Of a stretch of DNA of 64,000 nucleotides, positions 29,313 through 38,803 are shown piece by piece; the stretch's first letter is position 1, and each line of letters opens with the position of its first letter. The stretch is taken from NCBI GenBank assembly GCA_963782495.1, contig CAWAJU010000006.1:248001-312000 (forward strand), written 5' to 3'. The notes below the pieces were generated by a model that saw only the letters and a program-made list of their open reading frames with translations, was not told the origin of the DNA and did not search any database. Source of the stretch: DASQBT01 sp963782495. GTDB lineage: Bacteria > Pseudomonadota > Gammaproteobacteria > Burkholderiales > Thiobacillaceae. The translations under genes and the position numbers were made by a program.

Positions 29313-32300
29313 GATCGTCCTTGTTCTCAAGCGCCGCCCCGTGATAGTGGATAGGCCCCGGGAACAGCCGGCGCACCGTCAGGTACAGCACCGGGACAAT
29401 GAACACCGCCAGTACGGTGGCGGCGATCATGCCGCCCATGACGCCGGTTCCAATCGCGTGGCGGCTGGCGGCACCGGCGCCCCGGGAGATGGCCAGCGGC
29501 AGCACGCCAAACATGAAGGCGATCGACGTCATCACGATGGGCCGGAAGCGCAGCTTGCACGCTTCCACCACGGCCTCCAGTGTGGCCTTGCCTTCAGCCT
29601 CAAGCTGGCGGGCGAATTGCACGATCAGGATGGAGTTCTTGGCCGACAGGCCGATGATGGTGATGAAGCCGACCTTGAAATAGACGTCATTGGGCAGCCC
29701 GCGCAAGGTTACCGCCAGCACCACGCCGAACACCCCTAGCGGGACGACCAGAAGCACTGCCAGCGGCACGCTCCAGCTCTCATACAGGGCGGCCAGGCAC
29801 ATGAACACCACCATGATGGATAGCGCAAACAGGATGGGCGCCTGGGCGCCGGAAAGCTTTTCCTCAAAGGACGTGCCTGACCATTCATAGCCCAGGCCCG
29901 GCGGCAGCTTGGCGGCGATCTCTTCCATCGCCTGCATGGCCTCGCCGGTGCTGTGGCCGGGGGAGGGACCGCCGGCGATCTTGGTGGCCGGCACGCCGTT
30001 GTAGCGATCGAGCTTGGGCGAGCCCACCACCCAATGTGGCGTGGCGATGTCCGACAGCGGCACCATGTTGCCTGCGCGGGTGCGCACCCGCAGCGAGAGC
30101 AGGCCTTCAGGCGTGGCGCGGGCGGGCGCGTCGATCTGCATCACGACGCGCAGCACCCGGCCGTCGCGGATGAAGTCATTCACGTAGGCGGAGCCGAGCG
30201 CGACGGCAAGAGTCTGGTCCAGCTCTCCCAGATCGACGCCTAGACTGCTGGCCTTGAGCCGGTCGACATCCAGCAGCAGCTGGGTCGCCGGCTCCTTGCC
30301 CTCGGGCCGCACACCGGCCAGGCGCGGGTCCTGACTGGCCATGCCCAGTACCATATTGCGCGCGTTCATCAATGCCTCGCGCCCCTGGCCGGTCCGGTCC
30401 TGCAGGCGGAAGTCGAAGCCGCCCACTGCCGCCAGTTCCGGAATGGGTGGCGGATTCAGCGCAAAGATCAGCGCCTGCTTGATCGAGGACAAGGCCATGT
30501 TGGCACGCTGTACGATCTGCAGGGCTTGTTGGCTCGGCTTGGTGCGCTCGTCCCAGTCCTTGAAGCGGACGAAGGCAATGGCTGCATCCTGGCCCCTGCC
30601 GAAGAAGGAGAAGCCTAGCACGCCGACCACCTTGGCGATCTCGGGCTGCTTGAGGTAGTACTGTTCCATCTGAGAAAGGACCTTCTCGGTGCGTTCCTGA
30701 GTCGCGCCTGAAGGCAGCTGCACGATGCTGATCAGGTAACCCTGGTCCTCGTCGGGCAGAAAACCGGTGGGCAGGTGCAGAAACAGAAATGCGGTGGCAG
30801 CCGCAATAACCGCGAACAAGGCCAGAATGCGCAGCGGCCGATGCACCGCGGCGCCGACCCCACGCGCATAGCGGCTGGTGGTGCGTTCGAAGAAATGGTG
30901 AAACATGCCGAACAAGCCGCGCTGTTGCTCCAGCTTCTCTTTGCTGAGTCCACGGAACAGCAGCGAGCACAAGGCCGGAGTGAGGGAAATGGCCATCAGC
31001 GCCGAGAACAGCATGGTGATGACCAGGGTCACCGCGAACTGACGATAGATCGCGCCGACCGAGCCGCTGAAGAAGGCCATGGGAATGAACACCGCCGACA
31101 ACACGGTGGTGATGCCTACAATGGCGCCGAAAATCTGGCCCATGCCTTTGGATGTCGCATCATGCGAGGACAGGCCTTCATGCGACATGATGCGTTCGAC
31201 GTTTTCCACCACCACGATCGCATCATCCACCACGATGCCGATGGCCAGCACCATGGCGAACAGCGACAGCACGTTGATGGAATAGCCCAGCAAGTAGAGG
31301 CCCACCAGCGTGCCGACCAGCGAAATCGGTACCACGATGGTGGGAATGATCGCCGCGCGCAGCTTGCCGAGGAACACCCACATCACCAGGAAGACCAGGA
31401 AGAAGGCCTCGGCCAAAGTCTTCACCACCTCGCGGATGGAGATCTCGACGAAACGCGAAGTGTCATAAGGAACGTCCCAGCTCACCCCCTTGGGGAAGAA
31501 GCGCGCCAGCTCGGTCATGCGTGACTTGATCGCCTGCGCCGTTTCCAGCGCGTTGCTGCCGGGCGCCAGCTTGATGCCCACGGCCGCGGTCGGGCGGCCA
31601 TTCAGGCGCGCGCTGAAACCGTAGTCCTGGGCGCCCAGTTCCACACGCGCCACGTCCTTCAGGTGCACAGCGGCCCCGGAAGAAGCGGTACGCAACAGGA
31701 TATTACCGAACTGTTCCGGCGTGGAAAGCCTGCCCTGGGTGATCACCGTGGCCGCGAGCTGCTGGCCCTTCACCGCCGGCACCTGGCCCAGCTCACCGGT
31801 TGCCAGCTGGACGTTCTGCGCCTGCACTGCCGCCAGCGCCTCGCCGGGTGTCATGTTGAACGAGGCGAGCTTGAGCGGATCAAGCCAGATGCGCATCGCG
31901 TATTCTGAACCGAACAGGGTTGCCTCACCGACCCCTGGCACCTGACGGATGTTATTCAGCACATTGGCGGCGGTGAAACTGCCCAGGTCCGTCCCGTTGA
32001 GGCTTTGGTCCGGCGAGAAGATGGTGACGAACATCAGATAGTTGCGCCGTGCCTTGGCCACCGTGATGCCTTGACGCCGCACCTCGTCCGGCAGGCGTGC
32101 TTCAACCCTTTTGATGCGGTTCTGCGCCTCCACCGAAGCAATGTCCAGGTCACTGCCGGTAGCGAAAGTCAGCGTCATGGTCATGGTGCCGCTGGCGTCG
32201 CTGCTGGACTCCATGTAGAGCAGATGCTCAATGCCGTTCATCTCCTGCTCGATCAGGCTGGTGACCGCATCTTCCACGACTTGCGCACTGGCGCCCGGAT

Positions 32301-32448
32301 AGACGGCAGTGATGGTCAACGCAGGTGGTGCGACTTCGGGATACTGCGAGACCGGCAGTTTGGGAAATACCAGGACCCCGCCCAGGATGATGAACAAGGC
32401 GATGACCCAGGCAAAGATAGGGCGGTTGATGAAGAAACGCGGCAGCAT
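29305..32448 (-). CDS. RND multidrug efflux pump, HAE1/AcrB family
   Basis: Inner-membrane proton-driven pump, 1047 aa, with twelve predicted helices and two large periplasmic loops. Hallmarks are FFINRPIFAWVIAL at the start, PVSQYPEVAPP, and the proton-relay Asp pair in GIVVDDAIVVVENVERI; the C-terminal half carries GLSAKNSILIVQFA. Substrates cannot be read from the sequence; HAE1 members export hydrophobic drugs, dyes and detergents. It is ten bases from the adaptor gene and overlaps the outer-membrane gene. No TetR- or MarR-type regulator gene lies beside the operon. Confidence 0.95.
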   Translation of the reverse strand: MLPRFFINRPIFAWVIALFIILGGVLVFPKLPVSQYPEVAPPALTITAVYPGASAQVVEDAVTSLIEQEMNGIEHLLYMESSSDASGTMTMTLTFATGSDLDIASVEAQNRIKRVEARLPDEVRRQGITVAKARRNYLMFVTIFSPDQSLNGTDLGSFTAANVLNNIRQVPGVGEATLFGSEYAMRIWLDPLKLASFNMTPGEALAAVQAQNVQLATGELGQVPAVKGQQLAATVITQGRLSTPEQFGNILLRTASSGAAVHLKDVARVELGAQDYGFSARLNGRPTAAVGIKLAPGSNALETAQAIKSRMTELARFFPKGVSWDVPYDTSRFVEISIREVVKTLAEAFFLVFLVMWVFLGKLRAAIIPTIVVPISLVGTLVGLYLLGYSINVLSLFAMVLAIGIVVDDAIVVVENVERIMSHEGLSSHDATSKGMGQIFGAIVGITTVLSAVFIPMAFFSGSVGAIYRQFAVTLVITMLFSALMAISLTPALCSLLFRGLSKEKLEQQRGLFGMFHHFFERTTSRYARGVGAAVHRPLRILALFAVIAAATAFLFLHLPTGFLPDEDQGYLISIVQLPSGATQERTEKVLSQMEQYYLKQPEIAKVVGVLGFSFFGRGQDAAIAFVRFKDWDERTKPSQQALQIVQRANMALSSIKQALIFALNPPPIPELAAVGGFDFRLQDRTGQGREALMNARNMVLGMASQDPRLAGVRPEGKEPATQLLLDVDRLKASSLGVDLGELDQTLAVALGSAYVNDFIRDGRVLRVVMQIDAPARATPEGLLSLRVRTRAGNMVPLSDIATPHWVVGSPKLDRYNGVPATKIAGGPSPGHSTGEAMQAMEEIAAKLPPGLGYEWSGTSFEEKLSGAQAPILFALSIMVVFMCLAALYESWSVPLAVLLVVPLGVFGVVLAVTLRGLPNDVYFKVGFITIIGLSAKNSILIVQFARQLEAEGKATLEAVVEACKLRFRPIVMTSIAFMFGVLPLAISRGAGAASRHAIGTGVMGGMIAATVLAVFIVPVLYLTVRRLFPGPIHYHGAALENKDDHA

Positions 32449-32458
32449 GTTCTCGGCC

Positions 32459-33601
32459 TTACTTGGCAGGAACAGGCTTCACCGGCATGCCCGGGCGAAC
32501 CTTCTGCACGCCGTTGACAATCACCTGTTCGCCACCCTTGAGACCTTCGGCAATGATCCAGTCCGCTCCCGACAGCCCACCTGTCTTCACCGGCTGCGGC
32601 GCCACCTTGCCGTCCGCACCCACAATCAGGACCACTTGGCCTTGCGACGCAACCTGCACCGCGCGCTGTGGCACGACGATCACGTTCTCGGCAGTCGCCA
32701 CCGGCAGGCGCACGGTAACAAACTGGCCGGGCAGCAGTTCGCGGCCCGGATTGGGAAATTCGGCGCGCAGGCCCACCGAGCCGGTGGTCGGGTCCACCGC
32801 CAGATCGCTGAACAGCACTTTGCCGGGACGGGGGTATTCCTGGCCGTTTTCCAACACCAGCCGCACCGGTGCTTTGCTGGCCACAGCTTGGCCGTGGCGC
32901 AACGCCTCGCGCAGGTCGAGGAAGTCGGCGCTGGACTGGGAGAAGTTCACCCAGATCGGATCGTACTGTTCGATGATGGCGAGCGAAGTGCTTTCCCCGT
33001 GGCCTACCAAGGCACCTTCGGTCACCTGTGCACGCCCTGCGCGCCCAGAAATCGGCGCGGTCACCCTGGCGTAGGACAGGTCGATGTTGGCACGGGTCAG
33101 CGCGGCTTGCGCGGCGGCCACGTCGGCATCGGACTGCGACTTGGTTGCGACCGCCTGGTCGTATTCCTGTTTGCTGATTGCCTTGGTATTCACCAGGGCC
33201 TGCAAGCGATCCAGGTTCTGCGCCGCAATGAGGGCCTGCGACTTGGCTCTGGCGAGGGCCGCCCTGGCCGATTCCACATTGGCTGCCAGCGTGCGCGGGT
33301 CGATCCGGAACAGCAACTGGCCCGCCTTCACCTCGCTGCCTTCCTTGTATTCGCGCCGTTCCAGGATGCCCTCGACCCGGGCGCGCACTTCGGCGGTACG
33401 CACCGCCTGTAAACGACCTGGAACTTCCACGGTGCGCGGCACCGTCTTTGCGGCCACGGTGATCACTTCCACCTCTGGAGGCGGCATGCCTCCACCGCCC
33501 ATGCCGGGCCCCTGGTGGCCGGGGCCGCCGGAAGGCTTGCAGGCAGTGAGCACAGCGAGCATGAGGGAAAGGGCGAGGTTTGGGGCGAGATGGCGTGTCA
33601 C
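32459..33601 (-). CDS. RND periplasmic adaptor lipoprotein (AcrA/MexA family)
   Basis: A 380-aa membrane fusion protein that links the pump to the outer-membrane channel. GTG start; lipobox LTAC near residue 20, followed by a Gly/Met/Pro-rich linker. Then come the lipoyl half-motifs (VRARVEGILERREYKEGSEVKAGQLLFRID), a coiled-coil hairpin, and the beta-barrel and membrane-proximal domains (LPGQFVTVRLP, VVPQRAVQ). First gene of the three-gene operon; the promoter must lie in the gap shared with divergent cynS. Confidence 0.93.
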   Translation of the reverse strand: MTRHLAPNLALSLMLAVLTACKPSGGPGHQGPGMGGGGMPPPEVEVITVAAKTVPRTVEVPGRLQAVRTAEVRARVEGILERREYKEGSEVKAGQLLFRIDPRTLAANVESARAALARAKSQALIAAQNLDRLQALVNTKAISKQEYDQAVATKSQSDADVAAAQAALTRANIDLSYARVTAPISGRAGRAQVTEGALVGHGESTSLAIIEQYDPIWVNFSQSSADFLDLREALRHGQAVASKAPVRLVLENGQEYPRPGKVLFSDLAVDPTTGSVGLRAEFPNPGRELLPGQFVTVRLPVATAENVIVVPQRAVQVASQGQVVLIVGADGKVAPQPVKTGGLSGADWIIAEGLKGGEQVIVNGVQKVRPGMPVKPVPAK

Positions 33602-33945
33602 GCTGAGCTCCGAGTTAGAAACGGCCTGACAGCCGAGTGCTGGCGCATTGTACCTAGAGGCGCAGATTCCGGTAAATCGGCTGGATGGCCCGGGTCAAAG
33701 CCATCCTCTCGGTGGGGTGATCGGCGCGGCGGTACAGGGGCCGAGATAGAACGGTTGATCGCCAAGTAGGCACAATGGTTCCAACGCCAGCCGGCGAATC
33801 GATTCCATGCGCTTCCTCGGCTCAATTGTCGTCCTTCTTCGCGCTTTGATTGTCTGAACTTCCCGACCGGCGGGGCGGATCGGGAGAGGGGCTGGGCACT
33901 TGACGACCGCCGGCTGGGCCGGCAGGCTTGCCAGCATCAATTACC
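33602..33945. other. Divergent efflux operon / cynS control region
   Basis: About 345 bases between divergent starts. Short frames only; no recognisable operator, RNA or gene remnant. A strong ribosome site (aaaggagg, ending near 33954) serves cynS. Confidence 0.45.
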
Positions 33946-33959
33946 AAAAGGAGGAACAC

Positions 33960-34403
33960 ATGAATCGATTCGACGTGACCGAACTGATCATCACCAACAG
34001 GCTCAAGAAAGGCCTCACGTGGGAAGCGATAGCCCAGGCTGTGGGCCAGAGCAAGGAATGGGTCACCGCCGGTTGCCTGGGCCAGATGACCTTCACTCCT
34101 GAACAGGCCAAGACCATCGGCGCGATGCTGGACCTGCCTGCCGAGGCTGTAGCGCAATTGCAGGTCGTCCCCTACAAGGGTTCGTTGCCCGGCACCGTGC
34201 CCACCGATCCGCTGATCTACCGCTTCTACGAACTGGTCATGGTCTACGGCACCACCATCAAGGAGCTCATCCACGAGGAATTCGGCGACGGCATAATGAG
34301 CGCCATTGACTTCTCCATGGACATCTCGCGCGTGCCTGATCCCAAGGGCGACCGGGTGAAGATCGTGCTCAACGGCAAGTTCCTGCCGTACAAGATGTAC
34401 TGA
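33960..34403 (+). CDS. cynS: Cyanate hydratase (cyanase)
   Basis: Converts cyanate plus bicarbonate to ammonia and carbon dioxide, giving cyanate detoxification and a nitrogen source. At 147 aa it has the family's two parts: an N-terminal helical POU-like domain (TWEAIAQAVGQSKEWVTAGCLGQ) and the C-terminal dimer-swapped catalytic domain with the Arg and Glu of YRFYELVMVYG and the Ser of GIMSAIDFSMDI. The ATG at 33960 follows an excellent aggagg. There is no carbonic anhydrase (cynT) or cynR beside it. Confidence 0.95.
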   Translation: MNRFDVTELIITNRLKKGLTWEAIAQAVGQSKEWVTAGCLGQMTFTPEQAKTIGAMLDLPAEAVAQLQVVPYKGSLPGTVPTDPLIYRFYELVMVYGTTIKELIHEEFGDGIMSAIDFSMDISRVPDPKGDRVKIVLNGKFLPYKMY

Positions 34404-34472
34404 GCCGGCGCCGTTTGCGCGCGACAGCCTGCGCCTCGACGGGCAGCGCCTTCGTCGCGGCGGGAGGCCACC

Positions 34473-35462
34473 CTATGCCTTCACGCCGAAAAACGCCTCC
34501 AGCGCCCGTGTTCCCAGCGCCAGCCAGATCTTGATGATCTCGTAGACGATCACCGTGGCGTAGCTCACGGCCATCCAGACCAAGGGTTCCTCGATGGGCA
34601 AGTCGGACCACGCACCGATGTGCAGACCCATCATGGCCTCCGGGCGAAATCCCCACCATCCGTACGGCATCGCCAAGGTCACCTCCCAAAGCAGGCTGAT
34701 GAGCACCATGAGGAAGAAGGTGAAGCTGAATGCGCGCCAGTTCACGAACCGTTGCGCAGTGTGGAAGAAGCCGGCGGAAGGCACGAATGCGGCCAGTGCG
34801 AGATAGGTGAAATACCAGGGGAAGCCTTCTGGCGAGCCGGAGAAGTAACGTTTGTAGATAGCCGCCGCAGCAACCATCGCGATCCCGAACAGGGCAGAAG
34901 GAACGTGAAAGCGCACAATGCGCGCAATGCCGCGTGCCGCTTCCCGGTAATCGGGAACGTTGTAGGCGCTCATCCAGTATTCGTCGGCCCAGATGTAACT
35001 CATCAGTGCCGCCATGAAGCCGGTGAGGTAGAACACGAACTCCTCGAGCGGAACCGTCCCGCCCATGGCAGGAACGCCGATCCCCAGGGTCGCGCCATGA
35101 TTGGGAAAGATGAAGAAGGCGTTGCCGAAGGCCAGATCGAGGAAGAAGCCCAGCGGCACCAGAACGGCGAGGGTCCGCAAGAACGCCTGGCGCGGGAAGT
35201 GCAACTCCGTCCGGCGGGCAAACCAGCCGCCCAGCACCGCCACTGGCACGATGAACAACAGCAGGCTCCAGGTGTAGCCGTACGGAGTGGGGTTGTCCGA
35301 AGCGATGCTCAACATGCCCGGATGCTCGACCCTGATGAGGGTAAGCGCCGCGGGCACGATTAGCATGATGGCAAGCAGGCAAAGCACCCGGAATGTCTGT
35401 CCGGGCTGCTGACCTGGAGGCCTGTCTGGCTCCCCAATGTTCCTCCCTGCTTCATTCGCCAT
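34473..35462 (-). CDS. Multi-pass membrane protein with lycopene-cyclase-like motifs
   Basis: A 329-aa integral membrane protein with about eight hydrophobic helices. Two segments carry a P-[LI]-E-E motif ahead of a helix: GGTVPLEEFVFYLTGF and SDLPIEEPLVWMAVSY. This duplicated arrangement recalls the CrtYc/CrtYd-type (CarR/CrtYB) lycopene cyclases, which use PxEE helices. The assignment is by motif only; no carotenoid genes (crtB, crtI, crtE) are visible nearby, so another isoprenoid- or lipid-related role is possible. The ATG at 35462 is chosen because the frame upstream to 35555 looks non-coding. Confidence 0.55.
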   Translation of the reverse strand: MANEAGRNIGEPDRPPGQQPGQTFRVLCLLAIMLIVPAALTLIRVEHPGMLSIASDNPTPYGYTWSLLLFIVPVAVLGGWFARRTELHFPRQAFLRTLAVLVPLGFFLDLAFGNAFFIFPNHGATLGIGVPAMGGTVPLEEFVFYLTGFMAALMSYIWADEYWMSAYNVPDYREAARGIARIVRFHVPSALFGIAMVAAAAIYKRYFSGSPEGFPWYFTYLALAAFVPSAGFFHTAQRFVNWRAFSFTFFLMVLISLLWEVTLAMPYGWWGFRPEAMMGLHIGAWSDLPIEEPLVWMAVSYATVIVYEIIKIWLALGTRALEAFFGVKA

Positions 35463-35729
35463 ATTGCGGACCTTTCTCGACCTGAAGTGCTGATCCCCTG
35501 TCTCAAAGCGACATGGGGTCCACTCACTATGGCATCGCTGCGGGACGGTTGCCACCGCAACCGGCCGGCTCTCAGTCCGATTCGTTTGGGTGGGGCCCGA
35601 TCATCGCCATGCTCCAGGAACGTGAGGCACCGCATTGTGCATTCCTGACTCGACAGGATGACCGGATACCGCTGATGGGCGCGGATGAACAATTGCCGCA
35701 CATTGCGCTTTCTGCCTCCGCCACAAAAA

Positions 35730-36752
35730 TCAGGCGGCGGCCATCTCAGTCGGGATGACGGTCATCGTCGCCACGGTGGCACCCCGCAGTAACGTCAACT
35801 CGCAAGGCTGGCCGACACTCTCGCGATCAAGCAGGCGGGTCAGCGCCGCCACGCCAGTGGTGGGACTGCCCCGCAAGGCGACGATGATGTCGCGCTCTCG
35901 CACCCCTGTGTGCGCCGCAGGACTTTCCGGCTCCACCCGGATCACCAGCACCGCGCGCGCTTCCGTCAAGCCAAACCGCTCGAGCGCCTCCCGGGGCAGC
36001 CTGATGTCGGCGCCGCCGATGCCCAGGTAACCCCGCCGGACGCGACCATGGCGAACCAGGTCGCCGATTACCACCCGCACCAGATCGACCGCCACCGCAA
36101 AGCAGATGCCTTGGGCACCCGGGATGATGGCAGTATTCAGACCTATCACCTCGCCCTGGGAATTGAGCAGCGGCCCGCCCGAATTGCCCGGATTGAGCGC
36201 TGCATCGGTCTGGATGACATCGTCGATCAACCGTCCGCTGCTCGAAGGCAGCGCCCGACCTAACGCGCTGACCACGCCCGCGGTGACCGTGGTCTGGAAG
36301 CCCAGCGGATTGCCGATCGCGACCGCGATCTGGCCCACGCGCAGCACGCTCGATCGGCCCAGGCGCGCGTAGGGCAGTTCGCTAGCGTCCACGCGCAGCA
36401 GAGCCACATCGATGGCCGGATCTTCGCCGATCAGCCGGGCGGGCCGCGGCGTTCCGTCCTGGAAGCGCGCGGTGATTTTGGCAGCGCCGTGCACCACATG
36501 GCTGTTGGTCAACACCAGGCCATCGGCCGAGATGGCAAACCCCGAACCGTGCCCGCCGCGCCTTTGGTTTTGCACCTCGATCAGGCACACCGCCGGTCCG
36601 ACCCGCTCAGCCACCGAGGACACCACGCGCGAATAGGCGTCAAGGACTGCGCTGTCGTCATTCGCGCTCAGGCCCGCCGCGATCTCGGGCGGAAGCGCGT
36701 CGACTTCGTCAAGGACAAATTGCGGAATGAGGGCTCGAGGAAAATCACCCAT
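35730..36752 (-). CDS. HtrA/Deg-type trypsin-like serine protease with PDZ domain, no signal peptide
   Basis: A 340-aa protein with a chymotrypsin-fold protease domain carrying the full triad His85 (LTNSHVV), Asp115 (DPAIDVALLRV) and Ser191 (NPGNSGGPL), followed by one PDZ domain (about 240–335: SPAAHTGVRERDIIVALRG). Deg-family proteases normally act in the periplasm, but this one starts MGDFPRALIPQF with no hydrophobic leader or membrane anchor, so it appears cytoplasmic, or the true start lies elsewhere. It has the PDZ count of DegS but not its N-terminal anchor. Confidence 0.85.
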   Translation of the reverse strand: MGDFPRALIPQFVLDEVDALPPEIAAGLSANDDSAVLDAYSRVVSSVAERVGPAVCLIEVQNQRRGGHGSGFAISADGLVLTNSHVVHGAAKITARFQDGTPRPARLIGEDPAIDVALLRVDASELPYARLGRSSVLRVGQIAVAIGNPLGFQTTVTAGVVSALGRALPSSSGRLIDDVIQTDAALNPGNSGGPLLNSQGEVIGLNTAIIPGAQGICFAVAVDLVRVVIGDLVRHGRVRRGYLGIGGADIRLPREALERFGLTEARAVLVIRVEPESPAAHTGVRERDIIVALRGSPTTGVAALTRLLDRESVGQPCELTLLRGATVATMTVIPTEMAAA

Positions 36753-36907
36753 GGCATGGCTCCTGTTTGCTGCAACAAGTCAGATGGCAGCGTGCGGGTT
36801 GTATTTCAAGGGAAACCAACCCTGAAGGGGGCGCTGTTATATCGAGCGCAGAGGTCGGTTGGAAGAATTGTAGAGGCCATTTGCCCACCCCAGCGGTCAA
36901 TGAAAAC

Positions 36908-36973
36908 TTTCAAACCCAAGACTGCTTTGAAAAAAATTGACTTATTTCTTTCAAAGCCTAAAATCGTTTGAAA
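36908..36973 (+). promoter_or_regulatory. fic promoter with duplicated operator-like repeat
   Basis: A good sigma-70 promoter, TTGACT (36937–36942), 16-base spacer, TAAAAT (36959–36964), lies ahead of the fic ATG at 37001. Four TTTSAAA words start at 36908, 36926, 36949 and 36967. They form two units CTTTCAAA–10 bases–(C/G)TTTGAAA; the second unit spans the -10 and the likely start site, where a bound repressor would block transcription. Confidence 0.6.
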
Positions 36974-37000
36974 ATAATCTCTATTCAGGCTTGTAACGCA

Positions 37001-38152
37001 ATGAACCCAAAAGACTTTTCGGAAAGCAAGAGCGGCAGACTGATAAGTACCCTACAGGGTTACCTGGCATTTATCCCCAACCCCCTACCACCGCACATCG
37101 AGTTCGATATGGGGCTCGCGTTGGCACTTTCGAAGGCCGATGCAGCCTTGTCCGAACTTTCCGGCCTGGGCGGTCAGTTACCAAATCCGCATCTGCTGAT
37201 TTCTCCCTATATCCGCCGCGAGGCCGTCCTCTCGTCACGCATCGAAGGCACCAAGGCTAGTCTCTCCGACCTGCTAATCGACGAAATCGAAGACAGCCAC
37301 ACCAAGCCCTCAGACAGAGACGATATCAAAGAGGTTCGCAACTACATCCGTGCCCTAGAACATGGCGTCGCCATGCTGCCCCAACTGCCCCTGTCGCTAA
37401 GGCTGATCCGAGATATTCATGCCAAGCTTATGGAAGGCGTGCGCGGCGAAAAAGCGACGCCGGGCGAATTTCGGAGGTCGCAGAACTGGATCGGCCCGAC
37501 CGGCAGCACGCCCATGACCGCGGCGTTCGTTCCGCCGCCCGTGGACGCCATGATGGACTGCCTCGGCGAGTGGGAGAACTTTCTGCACGCCCGAGACGTA
37601 GTGCCGGACCTAATCCAGTGCGCGATGATGCATGTCCAGTTTGAATCTATCCACCCGTTCCTAGACGGTAATGGGCGCGTCGGACGCCTCCTGATAACCT
37701 TCTTCTTCATGGAGCGAGGGCGACTATCCCAGCCGTTGCTCTACCTGTCTGCCTTCATCGATGCTCACAAGGGCGACTATTACGATCTATTGCAACGCGT
37801 GCGTACCCACGGCGATTGGATATCGTGGATACGGTTCTTCCTTCAGGGCGTCACAGAGATCGCAACCGAAGCAGGAAAACAGGCCAAGGAGCTGCACCGC
37901 CTGCGGGAGCAATACCGCGCTAAACTGCGGGACAAGCCAAACGCCCTCGGGCTGATCGACGAACTATTCACCAACCCATACATGACTATCGGGCGTGCCG
38001 CCAAGGTACTGGGCAAGACCCACCCCACCGCAAAGGCTGCCATCACCGTGCTTGAGGAAAACCAAATTCTCAAGGAAATCACCGGGCGCCAGTGGGCTCG
38101 TTTCTACATATGCGACCCCATCATGAACGCAATCGAGGAACCAGTCGGGTAA
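37001..38152 (+). CDS. Fic-domain protein (probable AMPylase), class II, with C-terminal winged helix
   Basis: Fic enzymes transfer AMP from ATP to target proteins. The 383-aa product has the Fic_N region, an inhibitory-helix motif SxxxE in LSSRIEGT (residues 78–82) that normally blocks ATP binding, the core motif HPFLDGNGRVGR (218–229), and a C-terminal segment (TIGRAAKVLGKTHPTAKAAI) that looks like a winged helix. The ATG at 37001 is chosen because the predicted transcription start lies near 36971, leaving an upstream TTG at 36968 outside the mRNA. The target protein is unknown. Confidence 0.85.
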   Translation: MNPKDFSESKSGRLISTLQGYLAFIPNPLPPHIEFDMGLALALSKADAALSELSGLGGQLPNPHLLISPYIRREAVLSSRIEGTKASLSDLLIDEIEDSHTKPSDRDDIKEVRNYIRALEHGVAMLPQLPLSLRLIRDIHAKLMEGVRGEKATPGEFRRSQNWIGPTGSTPMTAAFVPPPVDAMMDCLGEWENFLHARDVVPDLIQCAMMHVQFESIHPFLDGNGRVGRLLITFFFMERGRLSQPLLYLSAFIDAHKGDYYDLLQRVRTHGDWISWIRFFLQGVTEIATEAGKQAKELHRLREQYRAKLRDKPNALGLIDELFTNPYMTIGRAAKVLGKTHPTAKAAITVLEENQILKEITGRQWARFYICDPIMNAIEEPVG

Positions 38153-38313
38153 AACCGGCGAGGGCATGCGTTGGGAATCTTTGTCTGTGGCCCCCCAAAA
38201 AAAGCTCGCGACGCCACGGCCGGGACCTTGGTCCGGGCGTCGGCGGAGCCGCCGTCCCTAGACTAGAAATATGGGACACTTAAGGCAACAACAGGAGTCT
38301 TTCCGGGATTGTG

Positions 38314-38757
38314 TCAGGCGAGTTCTCGATAGAGGTACGCGCCTACCTTTCCGTAGGTGCCATCCGCAACCACCTCTGGGTCTTCGTGAGAGATGTCGCA
38401 CCAGCTGCCACATTTGCTCGTCCAACGTCCGCTGGGCAACTGCCTGGCCATATGGGTTGGCTTGTCGTTGGCGTCCACATACAACGCGATTTTTTCGATT
38501 CCTTCGACTAGGTTGCCGTCTTCGCAAACCTTGTAATTTTTCGTCTTAAAGGCTTGGACAAACGCATCAATTGTCACTGCGCGCGGAACATCTTCCGGCC
38601 AATAGTATGTGTCAGGCGGGAGGTCAGGCCACCACCACCGGTCGTCTTCACCGGCTGCCCAGGCAATGCAGTTGTAACTGTAATCTGGGGGGCTTGTTAT
38701 CTGGTGATTGCTTTGTTCAAGATTTGGAAGGGCTGTATTTATGTCTTGCGAATACAT
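38314..38757 (-). CDS. YNCIAW-type protein of unknown function (DUF7689-like)
   Basis: A 147-aa soluble protein with a striking conserved core: YNCIAWAAGEDDRWWWPD near residue 28, then YYWPEDVPRAVTIDAFVQAF, a strand-like ALYVDANDKPTHMARQLP, GRWTSKCGSWCDISH and a final YGKVGAYLYREL. The Cys-His-Asp content of these blocks (NCIAW, THMARQ) suggests, by inference, a papain/NlpC-like fold. It would have been the last gene of a minus-strand cassette with the 183-aa and 227-aa genes, but an IS element now separates it from them. Confidence 0.65.
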   Translation of the reverse strand: MYSQDINTALPNLEQSNHQITSPPDYSYNCIAWAAGEDDRWWWPDLPPDTYYWPEDVPRAVTIDAFVQAFKTKNYKVCEDGNLVEGIEKIALYVDANDKPTHMARQLPSGRWTSKCGSWCDISHEDPEVVADGTYGKVGAYLYRELA

Positions 38758-38799
38758 GTTATGGCGGGTTGTTTGATATTCGGAGGAGCGGTTTGCTTA

Positions 38800-38803
38800 T
38801 TAG
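38800..38803. repeat. Left target-site duplication of the IS
   Basis: TTAG directly before the left end of the element, repeated at 39971–39974. A 4-bp YTAR duplication is typical of the IS5 subgroup. Confidence 0.75.
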
